A stretch of DNA of 42,765 bases from Mucilaginibacter sp. Its GTDB lineage: Bacteria; Bacteroidota; Bacteroidia; Sphingobacteriales; Sphingobacteriaceae. Positions within the stretch are counted from its first letter, which is position 1. Each line of letters opens with the position of its first letter. Below are positions 32,367 through 40,905 of this stretch, one piece after another. The notes under the pieces are model-generated. The model searched no databases. It saw only the letters and a list, made by a program, of their open reading frames with translations, and had not been told where the DNA came from. The translations under genes were made by a program, and so were the position numbers. The stretch lies in contig NZ_JAQBOC010000034.1 of assembly GCF_028288225.1 (NCBI RefSeq), positions 1 through 42,765 of the forward strand, read 5' to 3'.

Positions 32367-34511
32367 TTAGAATACGGAATAACTTGCGGGTTCAGGAGCC
32401 AGGTGACCTGTAACCAGTGCAATAATTTCTGGAATTACAGCTATTTCCGTTTCGTTATGTGCTTTGCCAAATATATCCAGCGTATCCGATTGTTGTTTTA
32501 CCCAATCGGTATCGTTAGCATTACCCTTGTCTATTTTGCCTAAAGCGTCAAGCCCTATAGCAGCGGCGGCAGCAAGATTTTTTGAATGATCCTGTACTTC
32601 CAGTAACCGCTTATTGTCGGCAAAAACAAGTTGCAACTGCACGTCGTTTTGCTGCCATAAAATCAGGGTGCTTTTTATTTGCGCTTCCGCATTTTTATCT
32701 TTCGTTGATAAATATATCTCCACTAAATGCCTGAATTTACGCTTAGTTTCCGAATCGACAAATACAATATCTGACACATTGGTTAACGGCGAGGTTTGGA
32801 AAGCGGTCTGTGTAGGTTTAAACATCACTGCCACCATTTTGCGGTAGCCTTTTACTGGAGTCAATACATCAGTTAAAATTTGCAGGTGTTCTATGGACTC
32901 ACCATTGGTAAGCCTTCGCAGTGCCCGTTCATAATTACTTATGTTCGACAACCCCTGTTCATCGAGCTGACCGCTTAGTATAAACAACCTGCGGTACAGA
33001 TCATCTACATTATTTACCAGGGCAGGTGACCATAATCGTTCGGCAATAGCTCCCGCACGGGGCCAAATACGACCGTCAATATTATTGTTATCGGCAAATT
33101 CTGTCCATTGCGCTCCTTCTCCGCCTAAAATATTAGGATTATCGGTCTCCGCAAATGCCGGGTTATTATAATAAACATAAGCAGGCATAAACACGTCCAG
33201 GTAAAAACCTTCAGATATCAATACAGGATTATGCGTGGCCAAATCACTGGCTTTGCCTGCTGACTTGATCATTCCGTTATCCGATGGAATCCATTTATGC
33301 ACAATGGCATCTGCAGGTAATTTATCATTATATATCTCTTCCCAGCCTATAAGCAGCCGATGGTGTTTCTTCAAAAGATGATATATTCTTTGTACATAAT
33401 ACCGCTGAAGGTCATCCGTGCTTTGCATATTATGCTGTTTCATGTAAGCCACGATAGCAGGGTTTTGCCTCCAGGTTAAACCATTGTTTTCATCAGCCCC
33501 GATGTGCATATATCCAGCCGGGAAGATGGCTGCCATTTCCCCTATAAATTTATCCAAGAAAGCATAGACCTTTTCATTGGTCGGGTCAAAAGTTGGCGCC
33601 TCCAAGTTAGCAATTACGTCTGCTATCGAAGTGGTTTTGGGGGTGTTAGGTCTGGGATGCTCTTTTTGCCATTGCCCTCGTGAGCCGGGACGGTAGGGTC
33701 CTGGCTGGCTGGCCAGTTCAGGATATCCCGCAAACCAACTTTGCGAGTGCCCAGGCATATCAAACTCGGGCACAACGATAATACCCCTATCCTTTGCATA
33801 ACCAACCAGTTCCTTTAATTGAGCTTGAGTATAATAGTCACCGTTCGATCCATTCACTTGCAATTTCGGAAAAACTTTTGATTCCACTCTAAATCCCTCG
33901 TCATCACTTAAATGCCAGTGCAGCACGTTCATTTTTACGGCAGCCATAGCATCAAGATTTTTTTTCATTTCTTCAAATGAAATAAAGTGCCTGGCAGCAT
34001 CGATCATTAACCCGCGCCATTTGAAGCGGGGTGAGTCCTCAATAGTGATACACGGGAAATAATATCCTTTATCATCTTTATCCCAAAGCTGCAAAAGCGT
34101 TTGCAATCCACGTAACGCACCAATGGTATTTGGCGCCTCCAGCTTAACCTTCTTTTCGTCCACCGTTAATGAATAACTTTCATCTGCCGCGATAACAGGG
34201 CTGGCCATTGTCTTTACCGCAATAACCAATGATGCGGAATCCGATCTATCTGCAGCCGTTATGTAATGCTGGCCAAATACTAATCCTGTTTTGCGGTTCA
34301 ATGCTTGATAGGTTCGGTTTATAGCTTTATAAAAAACAGTATCTGCCACATTAGCTTGTACCGATACGGTGAATTTACCTGTAATACGATAACTCCCAGT
34401 ATTTAATATTAATTGTTTTGGCATTGGCAATAGCTTCAAACTGGTTACCTGTTGTGCATGCAAGACAAACTCACAAAAAAGCAGGATGGTTAAAAAGGCG
34501 ATCTTCTTCAT
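32367..34511 (-). CDS. GH20 beta-N-acetylhexosaminidase
   Basis: This secreted exo-enzyme removes terminal GlcNAc/GalNAc by substrate-assisted catalysis. MKKIAFLTILLFCEFVLHAQ is the signal peptide if translation starts at 34511, which I prefer over an in-frame ATG 11 codons upstream inside the preceding gene. A GH20b domain is followed by the barrel with FKWRGLMIDAARHF, NVLHWHLSDDEGF, VVPEFDMPGHS and MHIGADENNG, whose Asp340/Glu341 are the catalytic pair. The last 200 residues are helical. It lies 4 bp after the TetR gene and so is translationally coupled to it. Confidence 0.94.
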   Translation of the reverse strand: MKKIAFLTILLFCEFVLHAQQVTSLKLLPMPKQLILNTGSYRITGKFTVSVQANVADTVFYKAINRTYQALNRKTGLVFGQHYITAADRSDSASLVIAVKTMASPVIAADESYSLTVDEKKVKLEAPNTIGALRGLQTLLQLWDKDDKGYYFPCITIEDSPRFKWRGLMIDAARHFISFEEMKKNLDAMAAVKMNVLHWHLSDDEGFRVESKVFPKLQVNGSNGDYYTQAQLKELVGYAKDRGIIVVPEFDMPGHSQSWFAGYPELASQPGPYRPGSRGQWQKEHPRPNTPKTTSIADVIANLEAPTFDPTNEKVYAFLDKFIGEMAAIFPAGYMHIGADENNGLTWRQNPAIVAYMKQHNMQSTDDLQRYYVQRIYHLLKKHHRLLIGWEEIYNDKLPADAIVHKWIPSDNGMIKSAGKASDLATHNPVLISEGFYLDVFMPAYVYYNNPAFAETDNPNILGGEGAQWTEFADNNNIDGRIWPRAGAIAERLWSPALVNNVDDLYRRLFILSGQLDEQGLSNISNYERALRRLTNGESIEHLQILTDVLTPVKGYRKMVAVMFKPTQTAFQTSPLTNVSDIVFVDSETKRKFRHLVEIYLSTKDKNAEAQIKSTLILWQQNDVQLQLVFADNKRLLEVQDHSKNLAAAAAIGLDALGKIDKGNANDTDWVKQQSDTLDIFGKAHNETEIAVIPEIIALVTGHLAPEPASYSVF

Positions 34512-34515
34512 ATAT

Positions 34516-35118
34516 TTATTTATTATGTTGTGGGTTAATTTCAATTTCCTTTATTCCCTTTTCAGTGCACATACCGCGGATATAGACCTCTACAAGGTTT
34601 TTGAATAGCACATTGGCGCTTACCCCAAACTGGTCATAACTGCCGGAACGTGTGATGGAAGCGTATAAGACGCCAATCCCGGTTAATGCGATCGCCGGAT
34701 TTGTGTCATTCTTAAAATAGCCTTCAACTACGCCGTTTTCTACTATGGGCAATATTTTTTTCGCAAAATTATTTTGCTCGCGGGCCAATGCCACATTTTG
34801 CAGCTCCGGATAGTAATGATTGAGATCGTAAAAAAAACCATGGTTTATGCCAAAATCTTTGGCAAGTGAACTTCGAAATAATGTGAGCAGGGTAACAGCC
34901 GGGTTTTCATTGCTTTTAAGAAGGAGCTCCAGGTCGTCAGAAAACTGCCTGTACATTAGCCGCAGGCATTCCTCCAACAACTCTTCCTTACTTTTGAAGT
35001 ACTTGTAAACGGTTTTGGTTGATATTCCCAGTGGCTCAACCAGCTTTTTAATGGTCATGCTGCGGATGTCGTATTGCATAAAACGTTCCAGCGCTACCTT
35101 TGTGATCTCTTCTTTCAA
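34516..35118 (-). CDS. TetR-family transcriptional regulator
   Basis: The N-terminal HTH reads MTIKKLVEPLGISTKTVYKYFKSKEELLEE (about residues 21-50), the TetR signature; the rest is the helical ligand and dimer domain, 200 residues in all. It is the first gene of a two-gene unit with the GH20 hexosaminidase, which is unusual for a TetR protein and suggests direct control of that enzyme. Inverted repeats just upstream (35121-35188) could be its operators. Confidence 0.92.
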   Translation of the reverse strand: MKEEITKVALERFMQYDIRSMTIKKLVEPLGISTKTVYKYFKSKEELLEECLRLMYRQFSDDLELLLKSNENPAVTLLTLFRSSLAKDFGINHGFFYDLNHYYPELQNVALAREQNNFAKKILPIVENGVVEGYFKNDTNPAIALTGIGVLYASITRSGSYDQFGVSANVLFKNLVEVYIRGMCTEKGIKEIEINPQHNK

Positions 35119-35120
35119 AG

Positions 35121-35188
35121 TGGAAAATATTTATATTGTTTAATTTTCCATAAAGGTAATGGAAAATATCATTTGCAAGTTATTTTCC
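35121..35188. promoter_or_regulatory. Paired TGGAAAAT inverted repeats, candidate TetR operators
   Basis: TGGAAAAT (35121-35128) faces ATTTTCCA (35143-35150). A second pair, TGGAAAAT (35160-35167) and ATTTTCC (35182-35188), lies 10 bases on. Both are immediately upstream of the TetR start, in an A+T-rich promoter-like region. Binding is inferred from symmetry and position. Confidence 0.5.
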
Positions 35189-35882
35189 GATGATTTTTAT
35201 CAATTTATTTTTAATTCATGCGCAGTTACACGCACATTGCAAATTAGGTATGCCTTTGGCAACGATCGATCTTACGATACTCTCCACTTTATTATCTTTT
35301 ATACTAATAATTCGAGTTTATATAATTTAACCCCATCTACTTTAGGGGCTCTTCCTGGCATATACGTTCAAAAGGAAAGACTACAAGTTTTAAAGACAGG
35401 CAACAATAACATTCCATACAATAATCTCCATCTGCAACCTATTTATAGATAAGAAATTGAACCAAATCATTTATAAATCTAAATCCGCTATTAAACGCAA
35501 ATCCGAAAGGAAATGGTTCGATATATGTACAGTGGGGACCACTTGAAAATGTTCAAGGAGTTTTTGTAGAAGCCTTCAGAGTAATTTCTGAGAGCTTTTT
35601 GTTGAGTATGGACAGTCAAAATCATTCGCGGTCAAGCGAAAGATGCTTGAACCAGAGGGGTTTTTGTTAGGCTCTACCAGGTGGTTTAGTTAGGTCAAGT
35701 TTGCAGGCAAGCACATGATTTGTCAAAATACTCAGCTTTCCAATAGTGGATATCATTGATGTCCCGATAATCATATCGTTAAATTTGTAATACCCAATGA
35801 ACGGGGATTTTAGAAAAACCATGATAGTTTGTTCGTTCGGCCAACCTTTGAAGCTCTCAACAATTTCGTTTAACCTCCTGCA
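35189..35882. other. Long stretch without a convincing gene, with an orphan terminator
   Basis: No open frame here is convincing. A hairpin AAGCCTTCAGA (35570-35580) / TCTGAGAGCTT (35587-35597), one mismatch and one G-T pair, followed by T, looks like a plus-strand terminator without a gene. Just after it the plus strand can encode VEYGQSKSFAVKRKMLEPEG, which reads like protein but has no start. It may be the decayed end of a lost gene. Confidence 0.45.
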
Positions 35883-35911
35883 AACAAAAAACACCCACAT
35901 CATCTGCAGGT
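35883..35911 (-). terminator. Terminator of the heme lipoprotein gene
   Basis: On the minus strand CACCTGCA (35911-35904) pairs with TGTGGGTG (35898-35891), two G-T pairs included, followed by a run of six T. It lies 35 bases past the stop at 35946. Confidence 0.65.
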
Positions 35912-35945
35912 GCTCCTTATTAAAACTTAAATCTAAACTAACAAT

Positions 35946-37730
35946 CTATTTCCCTTTTTTCTTCTTCTCCAGCTCATCATGAAGTGTAATTAATGGCAGT
36001 ATTTTTCCATATATGTGACTTATACTATCCGGGTTCAGGGCCGGAACTGATGATGAATGGCAGGTAAAACAGGAGAATTTGGGTTGCTGGAAATAGGTTT
36101 CCATAGTACTGTTGGCCAGTACGCTTGTTCCTATTGATACCCCCGGGGCTGTACCGTCCACGCCGTAAACGCCGCCTGTAGGTGCTGCACCGCCGCTTGT
36201 CCAGGTTGAGCCAATTAAAAGATAGTTGCTGCGCACATCTTTATCTCCCAACAATTTCCGGATGGTGTTATTGATGGAAATGATCTCGCTGTTTGATGCG
36301 GCCGAGCTTTTATCCTCCTGGTTAGTAACAGAATCTTTGGCACTGCCCCACGGCATAACGGTAAGCGTATTGCTCGGGGTAATGGTAAAGCCTGAATCAG
36401 CAGTAATAGTATCGGTAGAATTAAATTGCTTGTCGACATTTGTCATGTGCGAAACATTGAAAGATTTATCCGAGGCATCTTTACTGAACAGCCAGCCGGT
36501 ACCTGTGTCCTGTGGTACTGTTTTTACCTTTTTATTTGAATCAAGGTACCTGTATTCGGCATTAGGGGTATTGCTTTGATGCTCAAAGGTAGACCAGACC
36601 ATTTCCGGGTGCCCAGCAACGCTGCCAACAATATGCATGCCTACCAATGCCATTTTTACAGTTTTTTCGCCATTGGGGATCCATTGTTTTGGGTTTGATG
36701 TATTATAAGTTGGGATAATAGCAGTAACAGTTACATAATCACCAGGATTGGGTAGCGTGCTGGCTTCAACCCACGATGTTTTAAGCTCCATAGCCAGGGC
36801 ATTTGAGTCTGGCAGGGTAACATTGTTAGCTTTAGCATAGGTAATAATGCTATCTAATGCACCCTGCGTTGTTGGAAATTCGTTAGCAGTTAATTTACCG
36901 TTTATTGCGCCGGTAACAAACCACGCATACACATCGTTCACCATGGTTAAATAGTACACCAATGATCCATTTTGTGCCATTAAAACATCGCCTGTTGCCT
37001 GGCCGGCCTCTGTTTGCACCTGGTTACCTGCAGCATCAAGAAATACCGACCTGTCGCCTACCGTAAATTTTTCCACTATGTTTTTTGGGTTGATCTTATG
37101 GCGGATAATTGCTTGCGGGTGCTGGATAACTTTCCCTGCTTTATCCATAAACACAAAAGCACCTTTATTATCAAGGCTTACATGATCTACCTCAACCGTA
37201 GTTCCGGCCCCGCTTTTTACAAGGGCTTTGGTTTTCGGGGCAGATTCTGCTGTTTCAACTTCTAACATCCTTCCTTTGGTATCAATAATAACGGGCAGCC
37301 TGTTTGGGCCATTTTTGGTAACATGGCTTGCCATTCTTAAAGGAGTATTAGCGGCATGGGGCTGTAATTTGCGCTTACCCGTTGAATCTGCCGGTAAAAC
37401 ATCATAAAACAATGGCGACTCAAATACTGTATTTTCACTCCCATATTGTTTGGCGTTAGGCGAAGTAAGCCATAAAAACATATTTTCAGACCATTGGTAA
37501 AACTCGCAATTGTTTTGATGCTGAAAAGCGACACTATTAGCAGGTAGTACTAACCCATTGGGCTCGGCCTTGCCACTGGCAAACCAGGAGTTAAATGTAG
37601 CTGGTGTAACTGTACAGGAAGCCAAAACATCCTGGGGGAGCGTAATTTTGTCAACAACAGGGGTGTTACTACAGCCCCAAAGTGCGCAGCAGGAAATAAT
37701 ACCGGCAACGGTTTTGATCGAATGTTTCAT
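35946..37730 (-). CDS. Large lipoprotein with one C-terminal heme-c motif
   Basis: The signal MKHSIKTVAGIISCCALWGC gives lipidated Cys20. Most of the 594 residues are a beta-rich extracytoplasmic region without recognised domains (AFQHQNNCEFYQWSENMFLW, GMHIVGSVAGHPEMVWSTFE). Near the C-terminus CFTCH (Cys554, Cys557, His558) is a cytochrome c heme site, followed by SSVPALNPDSISHIYGKI; no Met ligand is obvious, so His may be the sixth ligand. The tail is LEKKKKGK. Related proteins are usually annotated as cytochrome c family or hypothetical. It is monocistronic with its own terminator; function is unknown, redox is likely. Confidence 0.8.
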   Translation of the reverse strand: MKHSIKTVAGIISCCALWGCSNTPVVDKITLPQDVLASCTVTPATFNSWFASGKAEPNGLVLPANSVAFQHQNNCEFYQWSENMFLWLTSPNAKQYGSENTVFESPLFYDVLPADSTGKRKLQPHAANTPLRMASHVTKNGPNRLPVIIDTKGRMLEVETAESAPKTKALVKSGAGTTVEVDHVSLDNKGAFVFMDKAGKVIQHPQAIIRHKINPKNIVEKFTVGDRSVFLDAAGNQVQTEAGQATGDVLMAQNGSLVYYLTMVNDVYAWFVTGAINGKLTANEFPTTQGALDSIITYAKANNVTLPDSNALAMELKTSWVEASTLPNPGDYVTVTAIIPTYNTSNPKQWIPNGEKTVKMALVGMHIVGSVAGHPEMVWSTFEHQSNTPNAEYRYLDSNKKVKTVPQDTGTGWLFSKDASDKSFNVSHMTNVDKQFNSTDTITADSGFTITPSNTLTVMPWGSAKDSVTNQEDKSSAASNSEIISINNTIRKLLGDKDVRSNYLLIGSTWTSGGAAPTGGVYGVDGTAPGVSIGTSVLANSTMETYFQQPKFSCFTCHSSSVPALNPDSISHIYGKILPLITLHDELEKKKKGK

Positions 37731-37899
37731 AATTAATTGTGATTGAAAGGTTTAAATATTGATAAAAGTGTTCAGGTTATTAACGCAATGCCTATTAAGC
37801 AATATGTTAATTTATAGATAAATATAACAACAATTATTGATAATTTAAAACCAGAATATTATTAAACATTTAGAATAAATTATTAACTATAACTCAATA

Positions 37900-37933
37900 A
37901 AAAAGCTATAAGATTCGGGCCTTATAGCTTTTT
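37900..37933. terminator. Bidirectional-looking hairpin between convergent/tandem genes
   Basis: AAAAAGCTATAAG pairs with CTTATAGCTTTTT across an 8-base loop, perfect over 13 bp with A-run and T-run on either side. It can terminate minus-strand transcription from the dioxygenase gene, whose stop lies 220 bases away. Confidence 0.7.
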
Positions 37934-37989
37934 ACATTCAATGCCGGGCTTAACCTACCATGAATTGCGTTAATGCATTGGCGTTAATG

Positions 37990-38075
37990 CCGCGCGCAGA
38001 TTTACCCACCCGGTCATTGCTTCGCCCGACCTCCCTCCCTTCGCTGCACTGCACGTAAGGAGGGAAGGAAAATAC
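37990..38075. repeat. GC-richer inverted intergenic element
   Basis: CCCTCCCTT (within 38030-38042) and AAGGAGGG (38056-38065) form an imperfect stem around CTGCACTGCACGT. The block is notably richer in G+C than its surroundings and has the look of a dispersed intergenic repeat. No second copy is in the window, so this is tentative. Confidence 0.35.
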
Positions 38076-38152
38076 GGCAACTTAATTACATTGCAGATAA
38101 GCTTAAGAAAGCTTCAATGATTGCATTGGCTTTCAATCATCAGCCCTGATTG

Positions 38153-39100
38153 TTACCACTTCTCCAATCCCAGCAGCTTCTTTCCTAACGCTGAAAGTTC
38201 AGCAACAGGGTTCAGTTTTTCACGTTTCAGCGGGTCGCCGGGAAAGGCGTAGCCTTCCATGGCATCGCGGTTTTGCCAGCTGTTAATTCGCCATTGCCTT
38301 AGCTCCTCATTTTCTTCCTGGGCCGGCATCATAGCAATATATTGGGCTATACGCACTTTGTTGCTGCTTGTATTTGGCCGGATGCCATGTGGCTGCAGGC
38401 TGTTAAATATTAAAAGATCACCAGCTTCCAGCTTAACTTTTACTATTTCGAAGCCTGCTGGGTCGGGTTTATAATGATCGCGGTCTTCCGGTTGTGTCAG
38501 CTTCCAGGTATCATAAGTTCTGTATAATTCGGGGATGCATTGAAAACCGCCCATATTTTCATCTGTCTGATCGGCGAGCGCCAAAACACCCTGCACATTT
38601 TGGGGCCTGGTTTCAGGGTCATAATCCCAATGTATAAACCCTTTATAATCAAAACCCGGGCGCAGCGGGAAATTTAAATTCGCCCTGTCAATTGTTACCC
38701 AAAGCTTTTCGGTTCCCCAAACATCGGCGAATGCTGCGTGCACTTTTGGATATTGCCTGTTATCCCACATATATTGGTGGTTATAAATTTCAACCATGCC
38801 GGTATTGTTAAGCTCCTTCATCTGCATTTGGGCATTGGGCTTTTTATACCAGCTTTCTATATCATCAGGGTTTTTATCTTCGTACTCCCATAAATAGTCT
38901 GCCATTTTTTTAACCTGTTCTTTTGGTACCGCATTTTTAATGATCACATAACCATTATTTATCCAAAAGTTCCAGTCGTCTTCGCTAAGCAAACGAAGAG
39001 GTTCGCCATTACTGCGGTCATTTAATTTTATCTGGCTTGATTTTGCTGTTGAAGGATTACCTGGTATTTCCTTGTGAGCATTCATTGTTTCTACTTGCAT
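38153..39100 (-). CDS. Phytanoyl-CoA dioxygenase-family oxygenase
   Basis: This 315-residue 2OG-Fe(II) enzyme of the PhyH family has an iron triad: His157/Asp159 in FIHWDYDP and His238 in LQPHGIRPN, with Arg250 positioned for 2-oxoglutarate. GYVIIKNAVP (50-59) is the typical N-terminal strand. Members hydroxylate fatty acyl-CoAs or diverse small molecules; the substrate here is unknown. It is divergent from an AraC regulator across 127 bp, which probably controls it. A second ATG five codons in (39085) is an alternative start. Confidence 0.88.
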   Translation of the reverse strand: MQVETMNAHKEIPGNPSTAKSSQIKLNDRSNGEPLRLLSEDDWNFWINNGYVIIKNAVPKEQVKKMADYLWEYEDKNPDDIESWYKKPNAQMQMKELNNTGMVEIYNHQYMWDNRQYPKVHAAFADVWGTEKLWVTIDRANLNFPLRPGFDYKGFIHWDYDPETRPQNVQGVLALADQTDENMGGFQCIPELYRTYDTWKLTQPEDRDHYKPDPAGFEIVKVKLEAGDLLIFNSLQPHGIRPNTSSNKVRIAQYIAMMPAQEENEELRQWRINSWQNRDAMEGYAFPGDPLKREKLNPVAELSALGKKLLGLEKW

Positions 39101-39227
39101 AATTACAATTGGTTTGATGATTCAAAGCTACCGCGCTATTAGCGTTCGCTTATTCTATACATTAACAAAAATTTGCTCTGTATTAACATTTTGCTTAAAT
39201 TAGATATTATCATCAGAACAATGGAGC

Positions 39228-40079
39228 ATGAATGAGATCCAATTGGAAAAGGTAGAGTTTGAGCCGGGTAAGTCATTTAAACTGTTTTCTCCCCGCCTGA
39301 GGAATACTTTTTTATGGCATTATCATCCCGAGTTTGAACTGGTTTATGTGGAAGCTGATGCCGGGATCCGTCATGTTGGCACGCATATATCAACCTATAC
39401 TCACAGCGACCTTGTATTTATCGGGGGCAACCTCCCTCATCTCAATTTTGATTACCGTTTAAGGAGTGAATATCACCAGATTGTGATCCAGCTAAGAACT
39501 GATTTTTTAGGCACTGCGGTGGGCCTTGTTCCAGAATTTTCTGTCATCAATAATTTATTTAAGAGCGCTGAGTATGGAATTGCCTTCGATGGTGAAACCA
39601 AACAGCTGGTTGCACAAAAGTTAAAACAGCTGGGCAGCTTAAATTCCCTTGATCAATTATTGCAGCTGATCAATATTTTTCAAATGCTGGCAAGCTCAAA
39701 CGAGCGGACTATTTTAAATGACGACCTTACCAGCAAAAACTTTATTTTAAAGGATAAGATAAGAATGGGGGCTATTTATGAATATATTGATGCCCAATAC
39801 CATAACAAGCCCGATGTTAATGTGGTGGCCGGGAAGATAAATTTGACAACCCCTGCATTTTGCAGGTACTTTAAAAGGCAAACCAATATGACCTTTACTG
39901 AATTTGTAAACCAATACCGCATTGAGCGGGCAAAAAACCTGCTGATGCAAAACCACAATGTAAGTGAAACCTGCTACGCCATTGGTTTTGAAAGCATATC
40001 CTATTTTAATAAGCTTTTTAAAGAGATTGTTGGACAAAACCCATCAGGTTTCAGGCGGAGTTGGGAAAGCAAAGTCTAA
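39228..40079 (+). CDS. AraC-family transcriptional regulator
   Basis: This 283-residue protein has an N-terminal cupin (FLWHYHPEFELVYVEADAGI.., HSDLVFIGGNLPH) for ligand sensing. The C-terminal double HTH (about 185-280) includes VVAGKINLTTPAFCRYFKRQ, FTEFVNQYRIERAKNLLM and CYAIGFESISYFNKLFKEIV. It is transcribed away from the phytanoyl-CoA dioxygenase gene and is the obvious candidate to activate it. Confidence 0.93.
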   Translation: MNEIQLEKVEFEPGKSFKLFSPRLRNTFLWHYHPEFELVYVEADAGIRHVGTHISTYTHSDLVFIGGNLPHLNFDYRLRSEYHQIVIQLRTDFLGTAVGLVPEFSVINNLFKSAEYGIAFDGETKQLVAQKLKQLGSLNSLDQLLQLINIFQMLASSNERTILNDDLTSKNFILKDKIRMGAIYEYIDAQYHNKPDVNVVAGKINLTTPAFCRYFKRQTNMTFTEFVNQYRIERAKNLLMQNHNVSETCYAIGFESISYFNKLFKEIVGQNPSGFRRSWESKV

Positions 40080-40486
40080 AGGGTTGATTACGTTACTTAT
40101 TGATGCAGGATACATTTATGAAAGCAGATCCGGGGAATTAAAATCTCATTTGCAGGAATTTTTTCCAAATTAACCTGGATAAAATTCGCCTTAATACTAT
40201 TATCTTTTTGTTAAAGAGAAGCAAACCATGCTTAAAAGGCATATTTCTAATCCCGTTTTCATTTAACGGTACAATGTTTGAATACCTATATGTAACAGCA
40301 TTTAAGATGTTACTAAGTTAATTACAACCTCAACATATATAATTTTCATCTCTCAATTCTAATTTTAAACCACTTATTGTAACTTTTAATTAATAAGGCC
40401 CGTTAAAATGTTTTCAACGGGTTTTATTTTTGCCTTTTATGACAATAAAACTCCTTAATAACAATTAAGTTAAATAGTTACCCAAA
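40080..40486. other. Intergenic stretch with an isolated terminator-like hairpin
   Basis: No gene is convincing. CCCGTT (40399-40404) / AACGGG (40416-40421) with a T-rich tail lies 320 bases past the AraC stop and 66 before the next gene. A small RNA ending here cannot be excluded. Confidence 0.4.
40399..40431 (+). terminator. Rho-independent terminator-like hairpin
   Basis: A 6-bp perfect stem (CCCGTT/AACGGG), an 11-base loop and the tail TTTTATTTTT. It is the only candidate terminator downstream of the AraC gene. Confidence 0.65.
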
Positions 40487-40810
40487 ATGATAAAAACATC
40501 AAAATTACTGGTTATAAGCATGTTAGCAGCTTTTTTATTCCTGGCCTATTCTCCAACAAAAGCCGGCACAAAACAAAGCGCTCAACACAGTAATGGAATT
40601 TTAAGCGGCCTTGGTGATTGGCTGCATAATTCATTTGGTCGTAGTATCAACGGAAACACCGGTAATACAAATACGGAAGACAATGGCAGCACCGGCAGAA
40701 TTTTTCCGATAAAAAATGAAACCTTGTTTTTAATTATCATAGGCGTTATTACAGGGTTCAAGGTATTTGTGGTCGATAATGAAATCGAAACTCACCAGGG
40801 CAGGTTGTAA
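40487..40810 (+). CDS. Small membrane/secreted hypothetical protein
   Basis: This 107-residue protein has a signal or anchor (LLVISMLAAFLFLAYSPTKA), a Gly/Asn/Thr-rich linker (GRSINGNTGNTNTEDNGSTG) and a second hydrophobic segment (ETLFLIIIGVITGFKVFVV, about 79-97). It is probably anchored in the inner membrane. No family is recognised and its neighbours give no clue. Confidence 0.62.
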   Translation: MIKTSKLLVISMLAAFLFLAYSPTKAGTKQSAQHSNGILSGLGDWLHNSFGRSINGNTGNTNTEDNGSTGRIFPIKNETLFLIIIGVITGFKVFVVDNEIETHQGRL

Positions 40811-40905
40811 TTTTTGTGCGGTTTCTTAATAAATATTGCCGGGCTTTATGCCGGCATCTTCATAAATAAAACACTTGTTAAAATCACTTAGTAAACAGAT
40901 CATAT

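Noticed and set aside
34512..34544. Upstream ATG for the GH20 gene
   Set aside because: It lies within the TetR coding end and would put 11 polar residues before an otherwise ideal signal peptide.
35159..35452. A 97-codon plus-strand open frame
   Set aside because: It starts within the TetR operator-like repeats, has A+T-driven composition and no recognisable protein features.
35667..35903. A 78-codon minus-strand open frame
   Set aside because: It overlaps the terminator of the heme lipoprotein gene, has no clear family and no supporting context.
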